A DNA stretch of 64,000 nt from Steroidobacter gossypii. Its GTDB lineage: Bacteria; Pseudomonadota; Gammaproteobacteria; Steroidobacterales; Steroidobacteraceae. The DNA lies in NCBI RefSeq assembly GCF_016801985.1, contig NZ_JAEVLS010000002.1:434001-498000 (forward strand). The letters are read 5' to 3'. This document shows positions 1 through 8,641 of the stretch, piece by piece. A program made the position numbers and the translations under genes. Position 1 is the first letter of the stretch. Each line of letters starts with the position of its first letter. The notes beneath the pieces are model-generated. The model searched no databases. It was not told where the DNA came from and saw only the letters and a program-made list of their open reading frames with translations.

Positions 1-2
1 GG

Positions 3-176
3 CTGGCGAAGACGGCGGCAAGCCTGGGCAAGCCGCTGCGCAGTGGTGACGTGGTGCTGGCGGGGGCGCTTGGCCCGATGGTCGGTGTGAAGCCGGGCGA
101 TGAGTTCGAAGCCCGCATCGACGGCCTTGGCAGTGTCAAGGCGACGTTCGGCCTGGAGGAAAGCGGCGATGCCTGA
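3..176 (+). CDS. 2-oxopent-4-enoate hydratase, C-terminal end (partial)
   Basis: Only the last 57 codons are inside the window; the gene enters from the left edge in frame 3 and stops at TGA 174-176. The visible end ([20 protein letters not shown] and [20 protein letters not shown]) matches the C-terminus of the MhpD/DmpE hydratase family, which adds water to 2-hydroxypenta-2,4-dienoate to give 4-hydroxy-2-oxovalerate in meta-cleavage pathways. The next two genes encode the following pathway steps, and the stop overlaps the start of the dehydrogenase gene (ATG 169), so the genes are translationally coupled. Family membership is inferred from the short tail plus context. A related fumarylacetoacetate-hydrolase-fold decarboxylase (MhpD and DmpH are paralogues) cannot be fully excluded. 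Confidence 0.75.
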   Translation: MAKTAASLGKPLRSGDVVLAGALGPMVGVKPGDEFEARIDGLGSVKATFGLEESGDA

Positions 177-1110
177 CACCCATGTCGCAATCATCGGCAC
201 CGGCAACATCGGCACCGATCTCATGATCAAAGTGCTGCGGTTGTCGCGCGTGCTGAAGATGAGCGCGTTCGTCGGTATCGATGCAGCTTCGGAGGGCTTG
301 AAGCGAGCTGAACGCTTGGGGGTCGCGACCACGGCGCGCGGGATCGAAGGGTTGCTCGCCATGCCGCAGTTCGAGCACGTCGACATCGTCTTCGATGCAA
401 CCTCGGCGAGTGCGCACGGACATCACGCCGCAATCCTCAAAGCGCATGGCAAGATCGCGATCGATCTGACCCCAGCGGCCGTCGGGCCCTATGTGGTCCC
501 CTCGGTCAACGGCGATGCTTGTCTGGATGAGCCGAACGTCAACATGGTCACCTGCGGCGGCCAGGCGACCATTCCTATCGTGGCCGCCATCAGCCGGGTA
601 GCCAGGGTCCACTACGCCGAAATCGTGGCTTCGATCGCATCCAAGTCGGCGGGCCCGGGCACCCGAGCGAACATCGACGAATTCACCGAGACCACTGCAC
701 GGGCCATTGCGGAACTGGGCGGAGCACAGCGCGGCAAAGCCATCATCGTGCTCAATCCTGCCGAGCCGCCGCTCATCATGCGCGACACGGTTTACTGCCT
801 CACGGGCGATGCAGACACGGCCGCGATCGCAGCCTCCATCGACACCATGGTGGCGGAAGTGCGCAAGTACGTGCCTGGCTATCGCCTGAAACAACAGGTG
901 CAGTTCGAGCGCATCGAAGCCGCCAGCCCCTTGCGCATCCCCGAGATGGACGCGGCGTTCAGCGGCTGGAAGGTCTCGACGTTTCTCGAGGTGCAAGGCG
1001 CCGCGCACTACTTGCCCGCGTACGCCGGCAATCTGGACATCATGACCTCGGCGGCCTTGCAGACCGCCGAGAAGATTGCGCTTCGTTTGCAAGCGAAGGC
1101 GGCGGCATGA
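169..1110 (+). CDS. mhpF: Acetaldehyde dehydrogenase (acylating), meta-cleavage pathway
   Basis: A 313-residue protein converting acetaldehyde, CoA and NAD+ to acetyl-CoA; the length is normal for MhpF/DmpF. The N-terminal Rossmann motif is visible ([11 protein letters not shown], residues 7-17), and the catalytic cysteine lies in MVTCGGQA (about Cys129). The ATG at 169 was chosen because it overlaps the hydratase stop (ATGCCTGA) and puts the Rossmann motif at the very N-terminus; an upstream ATG at 100 would add 23 residues without homology. It overlaps the aldolase gene by four bases (ATGA at 1107). Family members form a complex with the aldolase and channel acetaldehyde; that is family knowledge, consistent with the gene order here. 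Confidence 0.95.
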   Translation: MPDTHVAIIGTGNIGTDLMIKVLRLSRVLKMSAFVGIDAASEGLKRAERLGVATTARGIEGLLAMPQFEHVDIVFDATSASAHGHHAAILKAHGKIAIDLTPAAVGPYVVPSVNGDACLDEPNVNMVTCGGQATIPIVAAISRVARVHYAEIVASIASKSAGPGTRANIDEFTETTARAIAELGGAQRGKAIIVLNPAEPPLIMRDTVYCLTGDADTAAIAASIDTMVAEVRKYVPGYRLKQQVQFERIEAASPLRIPEMDAAFSGWKVSTFLEVQGAAHYLPAYAGNLDIMTSAALQTAEKIALRLQAKAAA

Positions 1111-2144
1111 GCTTCGATCCGCGCACTAGCAAGCTCTACATTCAAGATGTGACGTTGCGTGACGGTATGCACGCCATCCGTCATCAGTATGGCATCGAGC
1201 ACGTCAAGGCAATCGCCAAGGCATTGGACGCCGCGAAAGTGGATGCTATCGAAGTCGCGCATGGCGATGGACTCGGCGGCTCGTCATTCAACTACGGCTT
1301 TGGCGCGCACACCGATTGGGAATGGATCGGCGCGGTTGCCGAAGTGCTCGAACACAGCGTACTCACGACATTGCTGCTGCCGGGGATCGGCACGGTAGAT
1401 GACCTGAAGCGCGCTTACGATCTGGGTGTTCGCTCCGTGCGAGTGGCGACTCACTGCACCGAAGCGGATGTTTCTAAACAGCACATCGAAGCCGCGCGCA
1501 GTCTGGGCATGGACGTGTCCGGATTTCTGATGATGAGCCATATGTCCGCGCCAGAAGCGCTTGCTCAGCAGGCGAAGTTGATGGAGGACTACGGCGCCCA
1601 CTGTGTTTATGTCACCGACAGCGGGGGTGCAATGACCATGGATGGTTATGCTGCTCGCCTGCAAGCCTATGACCGGGTGCTCAAGCCCGAGACGCAACGA
1701 GGTGTACATGCGCATCACAACCTTTCGCTGGCCGTCGCCAACTCCGTCGTTGCGGTCCAGAACGGCGCGATCCGAGTCGATGCGAGCCTCGCAGGCATGG
1801 GTGCGGGCGCCGGCAACGCGCCTTTGGAGGTTTTTATCGCCACGGCGAATGTTTATGGCTGGCAGCATGGCACGGACTTGTTTGCGTTGATGGATGCGGC
1901 CGAAGATCTAGTCCGCCCGCTGCAAGATCGGCCAGTGCGCGTGGATCGCGAGACGCTGACACTTGGCTATGCTGGCGTCTATTCCTCCTTTCTGCGGCAC
2001 GCGGAGAAGGCGGCGGCGTCCCACGGCCTGGATACGCGAGACGTGCTGATCGAGCTCGGCCGGCGACGCATGGTTGGCGGGCAGGAGGACATGATCGTGG
2101 ACGTCGCTTTGGATCTGGTCGCCGCACGCGAGGGCGCCCGATGA
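1107..2144 (+). CDS. mhpE: 4-hydroxy-2-oxovalerate aldolase
   Basis: A 345-residue TIM-barrel class II aldolase of the DmpG/MhpE family, cleaving 4-hydroxy-2-oxovalerate to pyruvate and acetaldehyde. The family signature [17 protein letters not shown] is at residues 12-28 and holds the Arg-Asp pair used in catalysis. The [12 protein letters not shown] segment (about residue 200) provides metal-binding histidines. The start overlaps the dehydrogenase stop and the stop overlaps the next start (ATGA at 2141), so it sits in one tightly coupled operon. It is expected to work as a complex with the product of the preceding gene. Nothing in the sequence suggests loss of function. Confidence 0.95.
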   Translation: MSFDPRTSKLYIQDVTLRDGMHAIRHQYGIEHVKAIAKALDAAKVDAIEVAHGDGLGGSSFNYGFGAHTDWEWIGAVAEVLEHSVLTTLLLPGIGTVDDLKRAYDLGVRSVRVATHCTEADVSKQHIEAARSLGMDVSGFLMMSHMSAPEALAQQAKLMEDYGAHCVYVTDSGGAMTMDGYAARLQAYDRVLKPETQRGVHAHHNLSLAVANSVVAVQNGAIRVDASLAGMGAGAGNAPLEVFIATANVYGWQHGTDLFALMDAAEDLVRPLQDRPVRVDRETLTLGYAGVYSSFLRHAEKAAASHGLDTRDVLIELGRRRMVGGQEDMIVDVALDLVAAREGAR

Positions 2145-2548
2145 CGACACAACTCGATCGCGCCTCGATGCCTCAGTCGCCGGATGCGCCCGATCGCATG
2201 GCAGGCATGGTACCCGGCGTCCGCGCGGGCGGATTCCTGTTTCTCTCGGCGATTCGCGGTCGGCATCCGAAAACGAATACGATGCCCGACGATGGCTACG
2301 AGCAGGCGGTGCAAGCGTTGTCCAACCTCGAGGCTGTGCTGCGCGCCTCCGGAGCGACGCTCGCGCATGTGGTCAAAGTCACGCTTTATCTGCATGATCT
2401 GGAGATGCGCAAGCCGTTTCATCGTGCCTGGCTCGAGTTCTTCCCGGAGAATCCGCCAGCGAGGATCGCCGTGTGCGTGGCAAACGCGAACGCAGCGCCC
2501 GGCGGCAACGCGCATTACGCTTTGGATGTGATCGCGCTGGCGCCGTGA
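2141..2548 (+). CDS. RidA-family protein, possible 2-aminomuconate deaminase-like enzyme
   Basis: A 135-residue protein with the YjgF/YER057c/UK114 fold. The typical beginning ([18 protein letters not shown]), the central [13 protein letters not shown] and the C-terminal [18 protein letters not shown] are visible; the Arg in PPARIAV is the ligand-binding arginine of active RidA members. General RidA proteins hydrolyse reactive enamines/imines. In meta-cleavage operons for aminated aromatics (amn and nba systems) a family member is the 2-aminomuconate deaminase. The four-base overlap with the aldolase gene ties it to this pathway. Whether it is the specific deaminase or a general imine deaminase cannot be decided from the sequence. 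Confidence 0.8.
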   Translation: MTTQLDRASMPQSPDAPDRMAGMVPGVRAGGFLFLSAIRGRHPKTNTMPDDGYEQAVQALSNLEAVLRASGATLAHVVKVTLYLHDLEMRKPFHRAWLEFFPENPPARIAVCVANANAAPGGNAHYALDVIALAP

Positions 2549-2579
2549 GGCACGGGCGCTGTGAGTTCGGGGAGAGTTG

Positions 2580-3821
2580 ATGTCCGAGATCAAGCATCGC
2601 GATTCGGGTTCGAACCGAACCGTCACCATCGTCCTGTGCTTCTGTGTCGCGGTGCTGGAGGGCTTCGATCTGCAGATCATCGGCGTCATGGCGCCCGCGA
2701 TTCGTGCCGCAATCGAATTGACGCCACAACAGATGGGCTGGATCTTCAGTGCCAGCCTGATTGGGCTCGCCTTCGGCGCGGCCTACGGCGGCTGGCTCGC
2801 GGATCGACTTGGACGCAAGCCGGTGTTGATCGGCTCGGTAGTGGTGCTGGGTATATTCACCTTGGCGGCAGCGCTGGCACGAGACGTGAACTCGCTATTG
2901 GCGATGCGCTTTCTGGCTGGACTCGGCATCGGTGGGGCCATGCCAAATCTCATCGCGGTAGTCTCGGAAGTGGCGGCCAAGGGCAGGGTCACCGGGACCG
3001 TGTCGCTCATGTTCTGCGGAATGCCGCTCGGCGGTGTGCTGGTTGCGTTGCTGGCCCGCTTCGCATCCGGTGCCATCGGCTGGCAGGGGCTGTTTGTCAT
3101 TGGCGGCGTGTTGCCGCTGATTGTCGCGGCGCTGTTGGCGTTGAGTTTGAAGGAGACTGCCGCCGCGCGTGGCGACCGCCAGCGACAAGCATCACCGGGC
3201 TATGTCCATAATTTGTTCGGCGAAGGGCAGGCGCTGCGCACGGTGCTGCTGTGGGTGGTGTTTGCGCTGACTTTGCTGCAGTTGTCGCTATTGCTCAACT
3301 GGCTGCCCTCGTTGGTGATCAACCGGGGCTTTGCGCCCGGGGATGCGTTCATCACGACCATGGTGGTCAACGTCGGCAGCATCATCGGTTCTTTTACTAT
3401 CGGGCGGGCCTGCGATCGCTTCGGGGTGCGCTGGCCGATGTTTCTTGTGTATCTGGCCATGGCGGTTTCGTTGTCCGCGTTGGCGATCGCATCGGGGCGT
3501 GAAACGTTGTGGGCCGCGGCCCTTGCCGCCGGTTACTTCGTGCTCGGTTCGCAGTTCGTGCTGTACGGGCTTGCACCTCGTCTGTATCAACACCAGGCGC
3601 GCGGTGCCGGCGTAGGAGCGGCCGTGGCGGTCGGGCGTGTCGGTGCGATCAGTGGCCCGTTGCTCGTGGGCCTGGCGCTAGGTGCCGGCGCGAGCAGCGG
3701 CCGAGTCATTCTATTGCTAGTGCCGTTGGTCATCGCCGCGGGGGCAGCGTTGTTCTGGCTCACATACATTGCGAAGGATTCATTGAGCCGAGAGGCGGCG
3801 CCCGAACCTTCCGCTCACTAG
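2580..3821 (+). CDS. MFS transporter, aromatic acid:H+ symporter family (MhpT/PcaK-like)
   Basis: A 413-residue, 12-helix major facilitator protein. TM1 carries the AAHS-type motif LEGFDLQIIGVMAPAI, and the loop between TM2 and TM3 has GGWLADRLGRKPVL, the canonical MFS signature; a second copy-like motif GRACDRFGVRWPM follows TM8. A GGAG ribosome site five bases upstream of ATG 2580 fixes the start; a TTG three bases earlier is also in frame. It follows the RidA gene by 31 bases as the last gene of the aromatic operon and probably imports the aromatic substrate. The exact substrate (phenylpropenoid, hydroxybenzoate or aminobenzoate type) is not readable from the protein. Confidence 0.9.
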   Translation: MSEIKHRDSGSNRTVTIVLCFCVAVLEGFDLQIIGVMAPAIRAAIELTPQQMGWIFSASLIGLAFGAAYGGWLADRLGRKPVLIGSVVVLGIFTLAAALARDVNSLLAMRFLAGLGIGGAMPNLIAVVSEVAAKGRVTGTVSLMFCGMPLGGVLVALLARFASGAIGWQGLFVIGGVLPLIVAALLALSLKETAAARGDRQRQASPGYVHNLFGEGQALRTVLLWVVFALTLLQLSLLLNWLPSLVINRGFAPGDAFITTMVVNVGSIIGSFTIGRACDRFGVRWPMFLVYLAMAVSLSALAIASGRETLWAAALAAGYFVLGSQFVLYGLAPRLYQHQARGAGVGAAVAVGRVGAISGPLLVGLALGAGASSGRVILLLVPLVIAAGAALFWLTYIAKDSLSREAAPEPSAH

Positions 3822-3911
3822 GAACAACGTCCAGCCTGCAGCACCTGGTGACTGAGGCCGGAGTAGGTTACCGCCTGCTTCCCGCCTGCGGCGCCAGGTC
3901 GCGCCTGCAGG

Positions 3912-3941
3912 AACGGGTCGAAGGCTATGTTTCGACCCGTT
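3912..3941. terminator. Perfect 11-bp hairpin after the aromatic operon
   Basis: AACGGGTCGAA (3912-3922) pairs exactly with TTCGACCCGTT (3931-3941) around an eight-base loop. It lies between the convergent MFS and DUF378 genes, where a bidirectional terminator is expected. No clear U-tract follows on either strand, so rho-independent function is likely but not proven. Confidence 0.55.
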
Positions 3942-3960
3942 AACTGCTCGCTCGCGCTGC

Positions 3961-4191
3961 TCAGACGCGGTGGGCGGCTTCGGCGTGTGGCTCGTCGATT
4001 TTGAATGCCTTGGTGAGCGGGATGAGCTGATACAAGGCCGACAATCCGACCAGCGAATACACAGTACGAGATAAACCCGATCCAGGTCCGAACAACGCGG
4101 CGACCAGATCGAACTCCGCGAAGCCGACGAGACCCCAATTGATCCCGCCCACGATTGTGAGAATCAGCGTAAGTAAGTTCAGGGTTTTCAT
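3961..4191 (-). CDS. DUF378 family small membrane protein
   Basis: A 76-residue inner-membrane protein with two predicted helices. The family motif is plain: TLILTIVGGINWGLVGF, then a FDLVAALFGPGS linker and a second helix with VYSLVGLSALYQL. The ATG at 4191 was chosen because MKTLNLL begins the family domain and AGAGG lies just upstream; the longer open frame to 4350 adds a non-homologous tail. It stands alone, convergent with the aromatic operon. The molecular function of DUF378 proteins is not established. Confidence 0.88.
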   Translation of the reverse strand: MKTLNLLTLILTIVGGINWGLVGFAEFDLVAALFGPGSGLSRTVYSLVGLSALYQLIPLTKAFKIDEPHAEAAHRV

Positions 4192-4779
4192 AAATGCCTC
4201 TCTGCAACTGAGTGAATGACCCGTGTGCAACGTATAGAAGCTATGGCCGTTCCGCGTGGCGAGGAATTTCACATCGAAGTTAACGTGCATGCGCGTCAAC
4301 CGAAGATGTTTCCGCGACGGCACTCGTGGTCGAGTACGTCTGTGCAGCAAATGAGGTGAGGCAGCTTCCGACGCCTTGCCGGAGTGCGACGACGCACGGG
4401 ATCAGAGTGCACAGCGCCCAACAGAGTGCGCTTCGCCCGGTCGCATAGAGACGCGCAGCCCCGGCCAGTCCTGCTGGACCCTGTCAGCCAGCTCGCCCCC
4501 GTAACAGTTCTGGGCATCGCTCGGGCAGCTGAGCTTGAATGAGCTCCTCTGAAGTGCGTGGCGCACCGGTGGCTACCAGGCGTTCGCATCCGGCCTTCTT
4601 GTTTGCTGGCCGGTGCAGAACTGCAGGCCAACTGGCCCAACTCCCGTGTTGGGAGATTTGTTCCATCCCGATCAGTCAACGAGTGCCGACGAAGGTTGCG
4701 ATTGGGGGTGGCGTGGAACCGACGGGCGGAAAGAGTTACAGTCCGTCATCCATCGTAGGACAATTAGTAACTCCGAAGC
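4192..4779. other. Intergenic region, no gene recognised
   Basis: The region is 588 bases between the divergent DUF378 gene and the CheR-type gene. Short open frames on both strands overlap each other, lack recognisable domains and do not begin with convincing ribosome sites. It must hold promoters for both neighbours, but no clear -35/-10 pair could be assigned. Confidence 0.5.
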
Positions 4780-5640
4780 ATGTTAGCGCCCTCGGCTGCG
4801 CCCGCCGGCGCGGAGCAGATTCCATCAGCGCAAGACGAGAATGCCTTTGCCGCCATCCTGGGTGTGCTGGGCGAGCGTTCCGGGGTCGATTTCCGGCGCT
4901 ATCGGCTCGGCACCGTACGCAGACGCGTCCTGAACCGGATGCTCTCCGCGCGCACGCGCACCTTCGAAGACTACCTGCGCCTGCTGCGAGCGGATGCGGA
5001 TGAAGCGCAGCACCTGTTGAGCAGGGTCACGATCAAGGTCAGCCGGTTCTATCGGAACGCGGTCACTTTCGATGTTTTGCGCGAGCAGGTGATTGCCGAG
5101 TGGGCGGCCCGGCGTTGCGATTCGCCGCTGCAAATCCTGAGCGCCGGCTGTGGGCGGGGAGAGGAGCCGTACACCCTTGCGATGTTGCTCGAGGATGCCG
5201 GAGTGCCCGGAACGGTCGAGGCAATGGATATCGATTCGCAGGCCCTCACGGCGGCGGCTGTGGGTCTGTACGACGAGGCTGCGCTCGATGAACTGCCGCC
5301 GGAGCTGCGACAGCGCTATCTGGAGCCCGAGGGGCAGCGCTTCAGAGTCTGCGATCCTGTGCGTCGGCGCGTCGGTTTCACGCGCCAGGACATCACGGCG
5401 CTGACGGCCGCCTCCCTGCAGAGGCAGTACGATCTCGTCTGCTGTCGCAACGTGCTGATCTATCTCGAACGCGAGATGCAGGAGCACACCTTGTCCACGT
5501 TGCTCCGTTTCATTCGTCCCGGCGGATTTCTCTGCCTGGGTGAGGCCGAGTGGCCGATGCCCCAGTTCGCGGCCAGTCTGCAGCCGCTGCCCCACAAGAC
5601 AAGAATCTTTCGTCTGTACCCTGGAATCACCCACTCATGA
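4780..5640 (+). CDS. CheR-family protein-glutamate O-methyltransferase
   Basis: A 286-residue S-adenosylmethionine-dependent methyltransferase of the chemoreceptor methyltransferase family. The N-terminal helical CheR domain (FRRYRLGTVRRRVLNRM, about residues 38-54) is followed by the SAM-binding motif LSAGCGRGEEPYTLAMLL (about residues 118-135) and the CheR-specific CCRNVLIYLE motif (about residues 226-235). It overlaps the downstream hybrid kinase gene by four bases (ATGA at 5637), so the two are co-translated. No chemoreceptor, CheB, CheW or CheA is in the window. It therefore probably modifies a receptor encoded elsewhere or works in a sensory pathway with the kinase. The start has no strong ribosome site. 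Confidence 0.9.
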   Translation: MLAPSAAPAGAEQIPSAQDENAFAAILGVLGERSGVDFRRYRLGTVRRRVLNRMLSARTRTFEDYLRLLRADADEAQHLLSRVTIKVSRFYRNAVTFDVLREQVIAEWAARRCDSPLQILSAGCGRGEEPYTLAMLLEDAGVPGTVEAMDIDSQALTAAAVGLYDEAALDELPPELRQRYLEPEGQRFRVCDPVRRRVGFTRQDITALTAASLQRQYDLVCCRNVLIYLEREMQEHTLSTLLRFIRPGGFLCLGEAEWPMPQFAASLQPLPHKTRIFRLYPGITHS

Positions 5641-8264
5641 GAAGCTGGCCTGATCTCAGCATCGCCCAGCGCCTGGCGATCGGCTTCGGTTTGTTCTTTG
5701 TCATCGTGGCGACGATGTTGGCGGTCTTCTTCAGTTGGCATGCAAGCAGCGCACGCATGCAGGAAACGTATTCCCAGCGAGTTGTGCCGCTGCGTGATCG
5801 CACCGTCGCGCTCGAACGAGGCATTTTCAACACTGGCATCGCTCTGCGTTCGGTCCTGCTCGATCCGCAGCCAGCCCGGGTGAAAGCGTTCGAGGAACAG
5901 GTGACGAGCGTACGCTCCCGGCTGGATGACCTTGCTCGTTCCGTGATGGAGGCGGATGGGCGCAGCGCGTATCTGCAGATTGAAGCAATCACGGGCGAGT
6001 ATCTCCTGCAGGCCCGCGCGATCGTCCGGAGACGCCTGACGGGGCCTGTCGATCTGGAGGCCGAGGCTTCCATTGCGCGATTACGCGAGCAATTGTTCGG
6101 TGTTACAGGCGCATTTCAAGACATCCAGGCAGGCAAAGCGACCGCGGCGTTAGCTGAAATCGCACAGGTTCGCGAACGTATCTCCAAAGGGCTCGTCGCC
6201 ATGGCGCTTGCGGCTGCCTTCATCCTCACGCCTCTCGCCGTGCTCACTGCGCGCGCCGTGAGTGGGCCAGCGCAGGCATTGGTGACCACCGCCGACGCAA
6301 TGAAGAACGGGAACTGGAAACCCGCGCTCGATCTCGCGCCGCTGGTCGGGGCGGCGGGCAGATCGAGAGACGAGATGAGGCGTCTTGCGGATGCGATAGG
6401 TAGCGCTGCGGTTGCGCTCGAACGTCGAGAACAACGTCTACGCGCAGATGGTGCGCTGGCGGGCGCGGTTGCCTCGACTCTCGAGCGCGAGGAGCTGGCG
6501 AATCGAGCGCTGCAGGCGATCTCGAGCTATCTCGGCGCGATCGTCGGCATCGTCTATTGGGCGAAAGATTCGAACACGCTGGTGCCCTTTGCCCATTACG
6601 CGACGGCCGAGGTGGGGCCGTTTGCCATTGGCGAAGGGATTCCAGGGCAGGCGGCGCTGGAACGTCGGCCCATTTACATCGACCGCATCCCGGCGCGCTC
6701 GGAGTTTCAAATCAAACTGGGCTACGACTCGGCGCCGCCCAGCGTCCTCGCGGCGTTGCCACTCGTGGTGGGCGAGGCGCTCCACGGGGTTCTGTTGGTC
6801 GGTGCATTGGGCGAGCTTGCCGAGGACGCACGCGAGTTTCTTGCCGCCAGCGCCACGCAATTGAGCATCGGGCTGGAGAAGGTCCGCTCGGTCGAGGCGA
6901 TTCAGGCGCTGCTCGCCGAAGTGCGCGAAAGCAACGAGAAAATACAGGCACAGAACGAAGAGCTGCAGGTCCAGAACGAGGAGATCCAGGCCCAGAGCGA
7001 GGAAATCCAGTCGCAAAGCGAACAACTGCAGCTTCAGCACGAGGAGATGCAGGCACAGAACGAGGAGCTCATTCAGCAGAGCGACGAGTTGCGGCGGCAT
7101 GCGGCCGCGCTGGTCGATGCCGACGAGCGCAAGAACCGATTCCTGGGCGTGCTTGCTCACGAGCTGCGCAACCCGATGGCGCCTATCACCAACAGCCTCG
7201 TCATTCTGAAGCAGGTACCGCCGGGAAGCTCGAGCGCGCAGAAGGCTCAGGCGATCATCGAGCGTCAGGCAATGCATCTGGTGCGCTTGATCGACGATCT
7301 GCTGGATATCACGCGCATCAGCGAAGGCAAGATCCACATCCAGCGCGAACTGCTCGATCTGATCGAGGTGGTGCGTACGTGCGTCGAGGACCTTGGAGCG
7401 GCGTTCGAGCAGGCGGGAATCGCGCTGGAGTTGGATCTGCCGAACAGCCCGGTGATGGTCGCGGGTGACCGAGTTCGGCTTTGTCAGGTGATCGGCAACC
7501 TGCTGAACAACTGCTTGAAGTTCTGTGACACGTCGGGTCGCGTAACGATCTCGGTGCGTATCGATCACGCGCACGGTGCGGCGGTGGTCAAAGTGGCCGA
7601 CAACGGCATCGGCATGGAGGCGGATCTCCTCAACCGTCTGTTCCAGCCGTTCAGTCAGGGCATCACCGGGCTGGCGCGGACCAACAGCGGCCTCGGGCTG
7701 GGCCTTGCGCTGGTGCGGGCGCTGGTTTCGCTGCATGAAGGTACGGTGGAGGCGCATAGCGACGGACCAGGTCGCGGCGCGCAGTTCACGGTTCGCCTGC
7801 CGCTCGAGGCCTCCGATTCGACACTGCAGGACGCGAATGCCGTAGCGCCCGATGTGCCAGTCGCGCTCGCGGCCGCACATCGGATACTGATCATCGAAGA
7901 CAACGTGGATGCGGCTGTGACCCTTGCCGAAGCACTTCGGTTCGACGGCCACGAAGTCGCCGTTGCGCACTCCGCAGTCGCTGGTATCGAGACCGCGACT
8001 TCTTTCAAGCCCGATGTCGTGCTGTGCGATATCGGGCTGCCCGATATGAACGGTTACGACGTCGCGAGCGCGCTTCGCCAGAGCTCTGAAACGAGCGCCG
8101 CGCTACTCATTGCGGTCACCGGCTATGCATCCGAGACTGACAAACACCTGGCGAAGTCCGCTGGATTCGACGTCCACGTCGCCAAGCCGCTACGCGTTGC
8201 GCGACTCACCGAGATATTGATGACCGAAGCGGGCCGTCGTAGCGCCGCTGGCGAGAATCGCTAG
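5637..8264 (+). CDS. Membrane hybrid histidine kinase (HAMP-GAF-coiled coil-HisKA-HATPase-REC)
   Basis: The protein has 875 residues. An N-terminal helix (about 14-33), an extracytoplasmic four-helix-bundle-like sensor and a second helix (about 187-205) are followed by HAMP, a GAF domain (about 285-420), a striking heptad-repeat coiled coil (about 428-485, repeating QNEE/QSEE units), HisKA with phospho-acceptor His508 in VLAHELRNP, an HATPase domain with GLGLGLALV, and a C-terminal receiver with Asp798 in LCDIGLPDMNG. It starts at ATG 5637, overlapping the CheR stop. The longer frame starting at 5550 lies inside the CheR gene and is not used. It autophosphorylates and passes phosphate to its own receiver. 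Its stop shares the four bases CTAG (8261-8264) with the convergent response-regulator gene. Confidence 0.92.
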   Translation: MRSWPDLSIAQRLAIGFGLFFVIVATMLAVFFSWHASSARMQETYSQRVVPLRDRTVALERGIFNTGIALRSVLLDPQPARVKAFEEQVTSVRSRLDDLARSVMEADGRSAYLQIEAITGEYLLQARAIVRRRLTGPVDLEAEASIARLREQLFGVTGAFQDIQAGKATAALAEIAQVRERISKGLVAMALAAAFILTPLAVLTARAVSGPAQALVTTADAMKNGNWKPALDLAPLVGAAGRSRDEMRRLADAIGSAAVALERREQRLRADGALAGAVASTLEREELANRALQAISSYLGAIVGIVYWAKDSNTLVPFAHYATAEVGPFAIGEGIPGQAALERRPIYIDRIPARSEFQIKLGYDSAPPSVLAALPLVVGEALHGVLLVGALGELAEDAREFLAASATQLSIGLEKVRSVEAIQALLAEVRESNEKIQAQNEELQVQNEEIQAQSEEIQSQSEQLQLQHEEMQAQNEELIQQSDELRRHAAALVDADERKNRFLGVLAHELRNPMAPITNSLVILKQVPPGSSSAQKAQAIIERQAMHLVRLIDDLLDITRISEGKIHIQRELLDLIEVVRTCVEDLGAAFEQAGIALELDLPNSPVMVAGDRVRLCQVIGNLLNNCLKFCDTSGRVTISVRIDHAHGAAVVKVADNGIGMEADLLNRLFQPFSQGITGLARTNSGLGLGLALVRALVSLHEGTVEAHSDGPGRGAQFTVRLPLEASDSTLQDANAVAPDVPVALAAAHRILIIEDNVDAAVTLAEALRFDGHEVAVAHSAVAGIETATSFKPDVVLCDIGLPDMNGYDVASALRQSSETSAALLIAVTGYASETDKHLAKSAGFDVHVAKPLRVARLTEILMTEAGRRSAAGENR

Positions 8265-8641
8265 CCAGCGCGTCCTTTCGCAAGGTCAAGGGCGGCGGCG
8301 ATCTTGTCGCGCAATTCGTTCATCACGAACGGCTTCGCCACGACGGGATAGCGCTCGAAGACTCCCGATACTGCGCTCGTTCCATAGCCGGTGCTGAACA
8401 TGAACGGAATGCCGCGTTCGCGCAGGATTTCGGCGACGGGCAGCGCCGAAACGCCCGCCAGGTTCAGATCCAGGATTGCAAAGTCGATTCGAGCCGTACG
8501 CGCCAGCTCGCAGGCCTTGCCCAGCTCGGCCGCTGCCGCGGCGATCTCGCAACCGAGATCCAGCAGCATGTCCTCGATGAGCAGCGCGATGGCTCCTTCA
8601 TCCTCGACGATCAGCGCCCGCAGGCCGGTGAAATCAACCAT
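8261..8641 (-). CDS. Single-domain response regulator
   Basis: A 126-residue stand-alone receiver (ALIVEDEGAIALLIEDML at the N-terminus, phospho-acceptor Asp in FAILDLNLAG, switch Thr in FMFSTGYG, Lys in VVAKPF) with no output domain. The ATG at 8641 overlaps the end of the HWE kinase gene by eight bases; a GTG at 8650 is the alternative start. Coupling to an HWE kinase is common for such receivers, which act as phosphate shuttles or protein-protein regulators. It is the likely partner of the upstream kinase. Confidence 0.9.
   Translation of the reverse strand: MVDFTGLRALIVEDEGAIALLIEDMLLDLGCEIAAAAAELGKACELARTARIDFAILDLNLAGVSALPVAEILRERGIPFMFSTGYGTSAVSGVFERYPVVAKPFVMNELRDKIAAALDLAKGRAG

Noticed and set aside
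4296-5003. Short open frames upstream of the CheR-type gene
   Set aside because: Overlapping frames on both strands, no homology, no ribosome sites. One runs into the CheR gene out of frame.
6438-7970. 510-codon minus-strand frame
   Set aside because: It is antisense to the hybrid kinase; the Leu-rich stretch is the complement of the Gln/Glu heptads.
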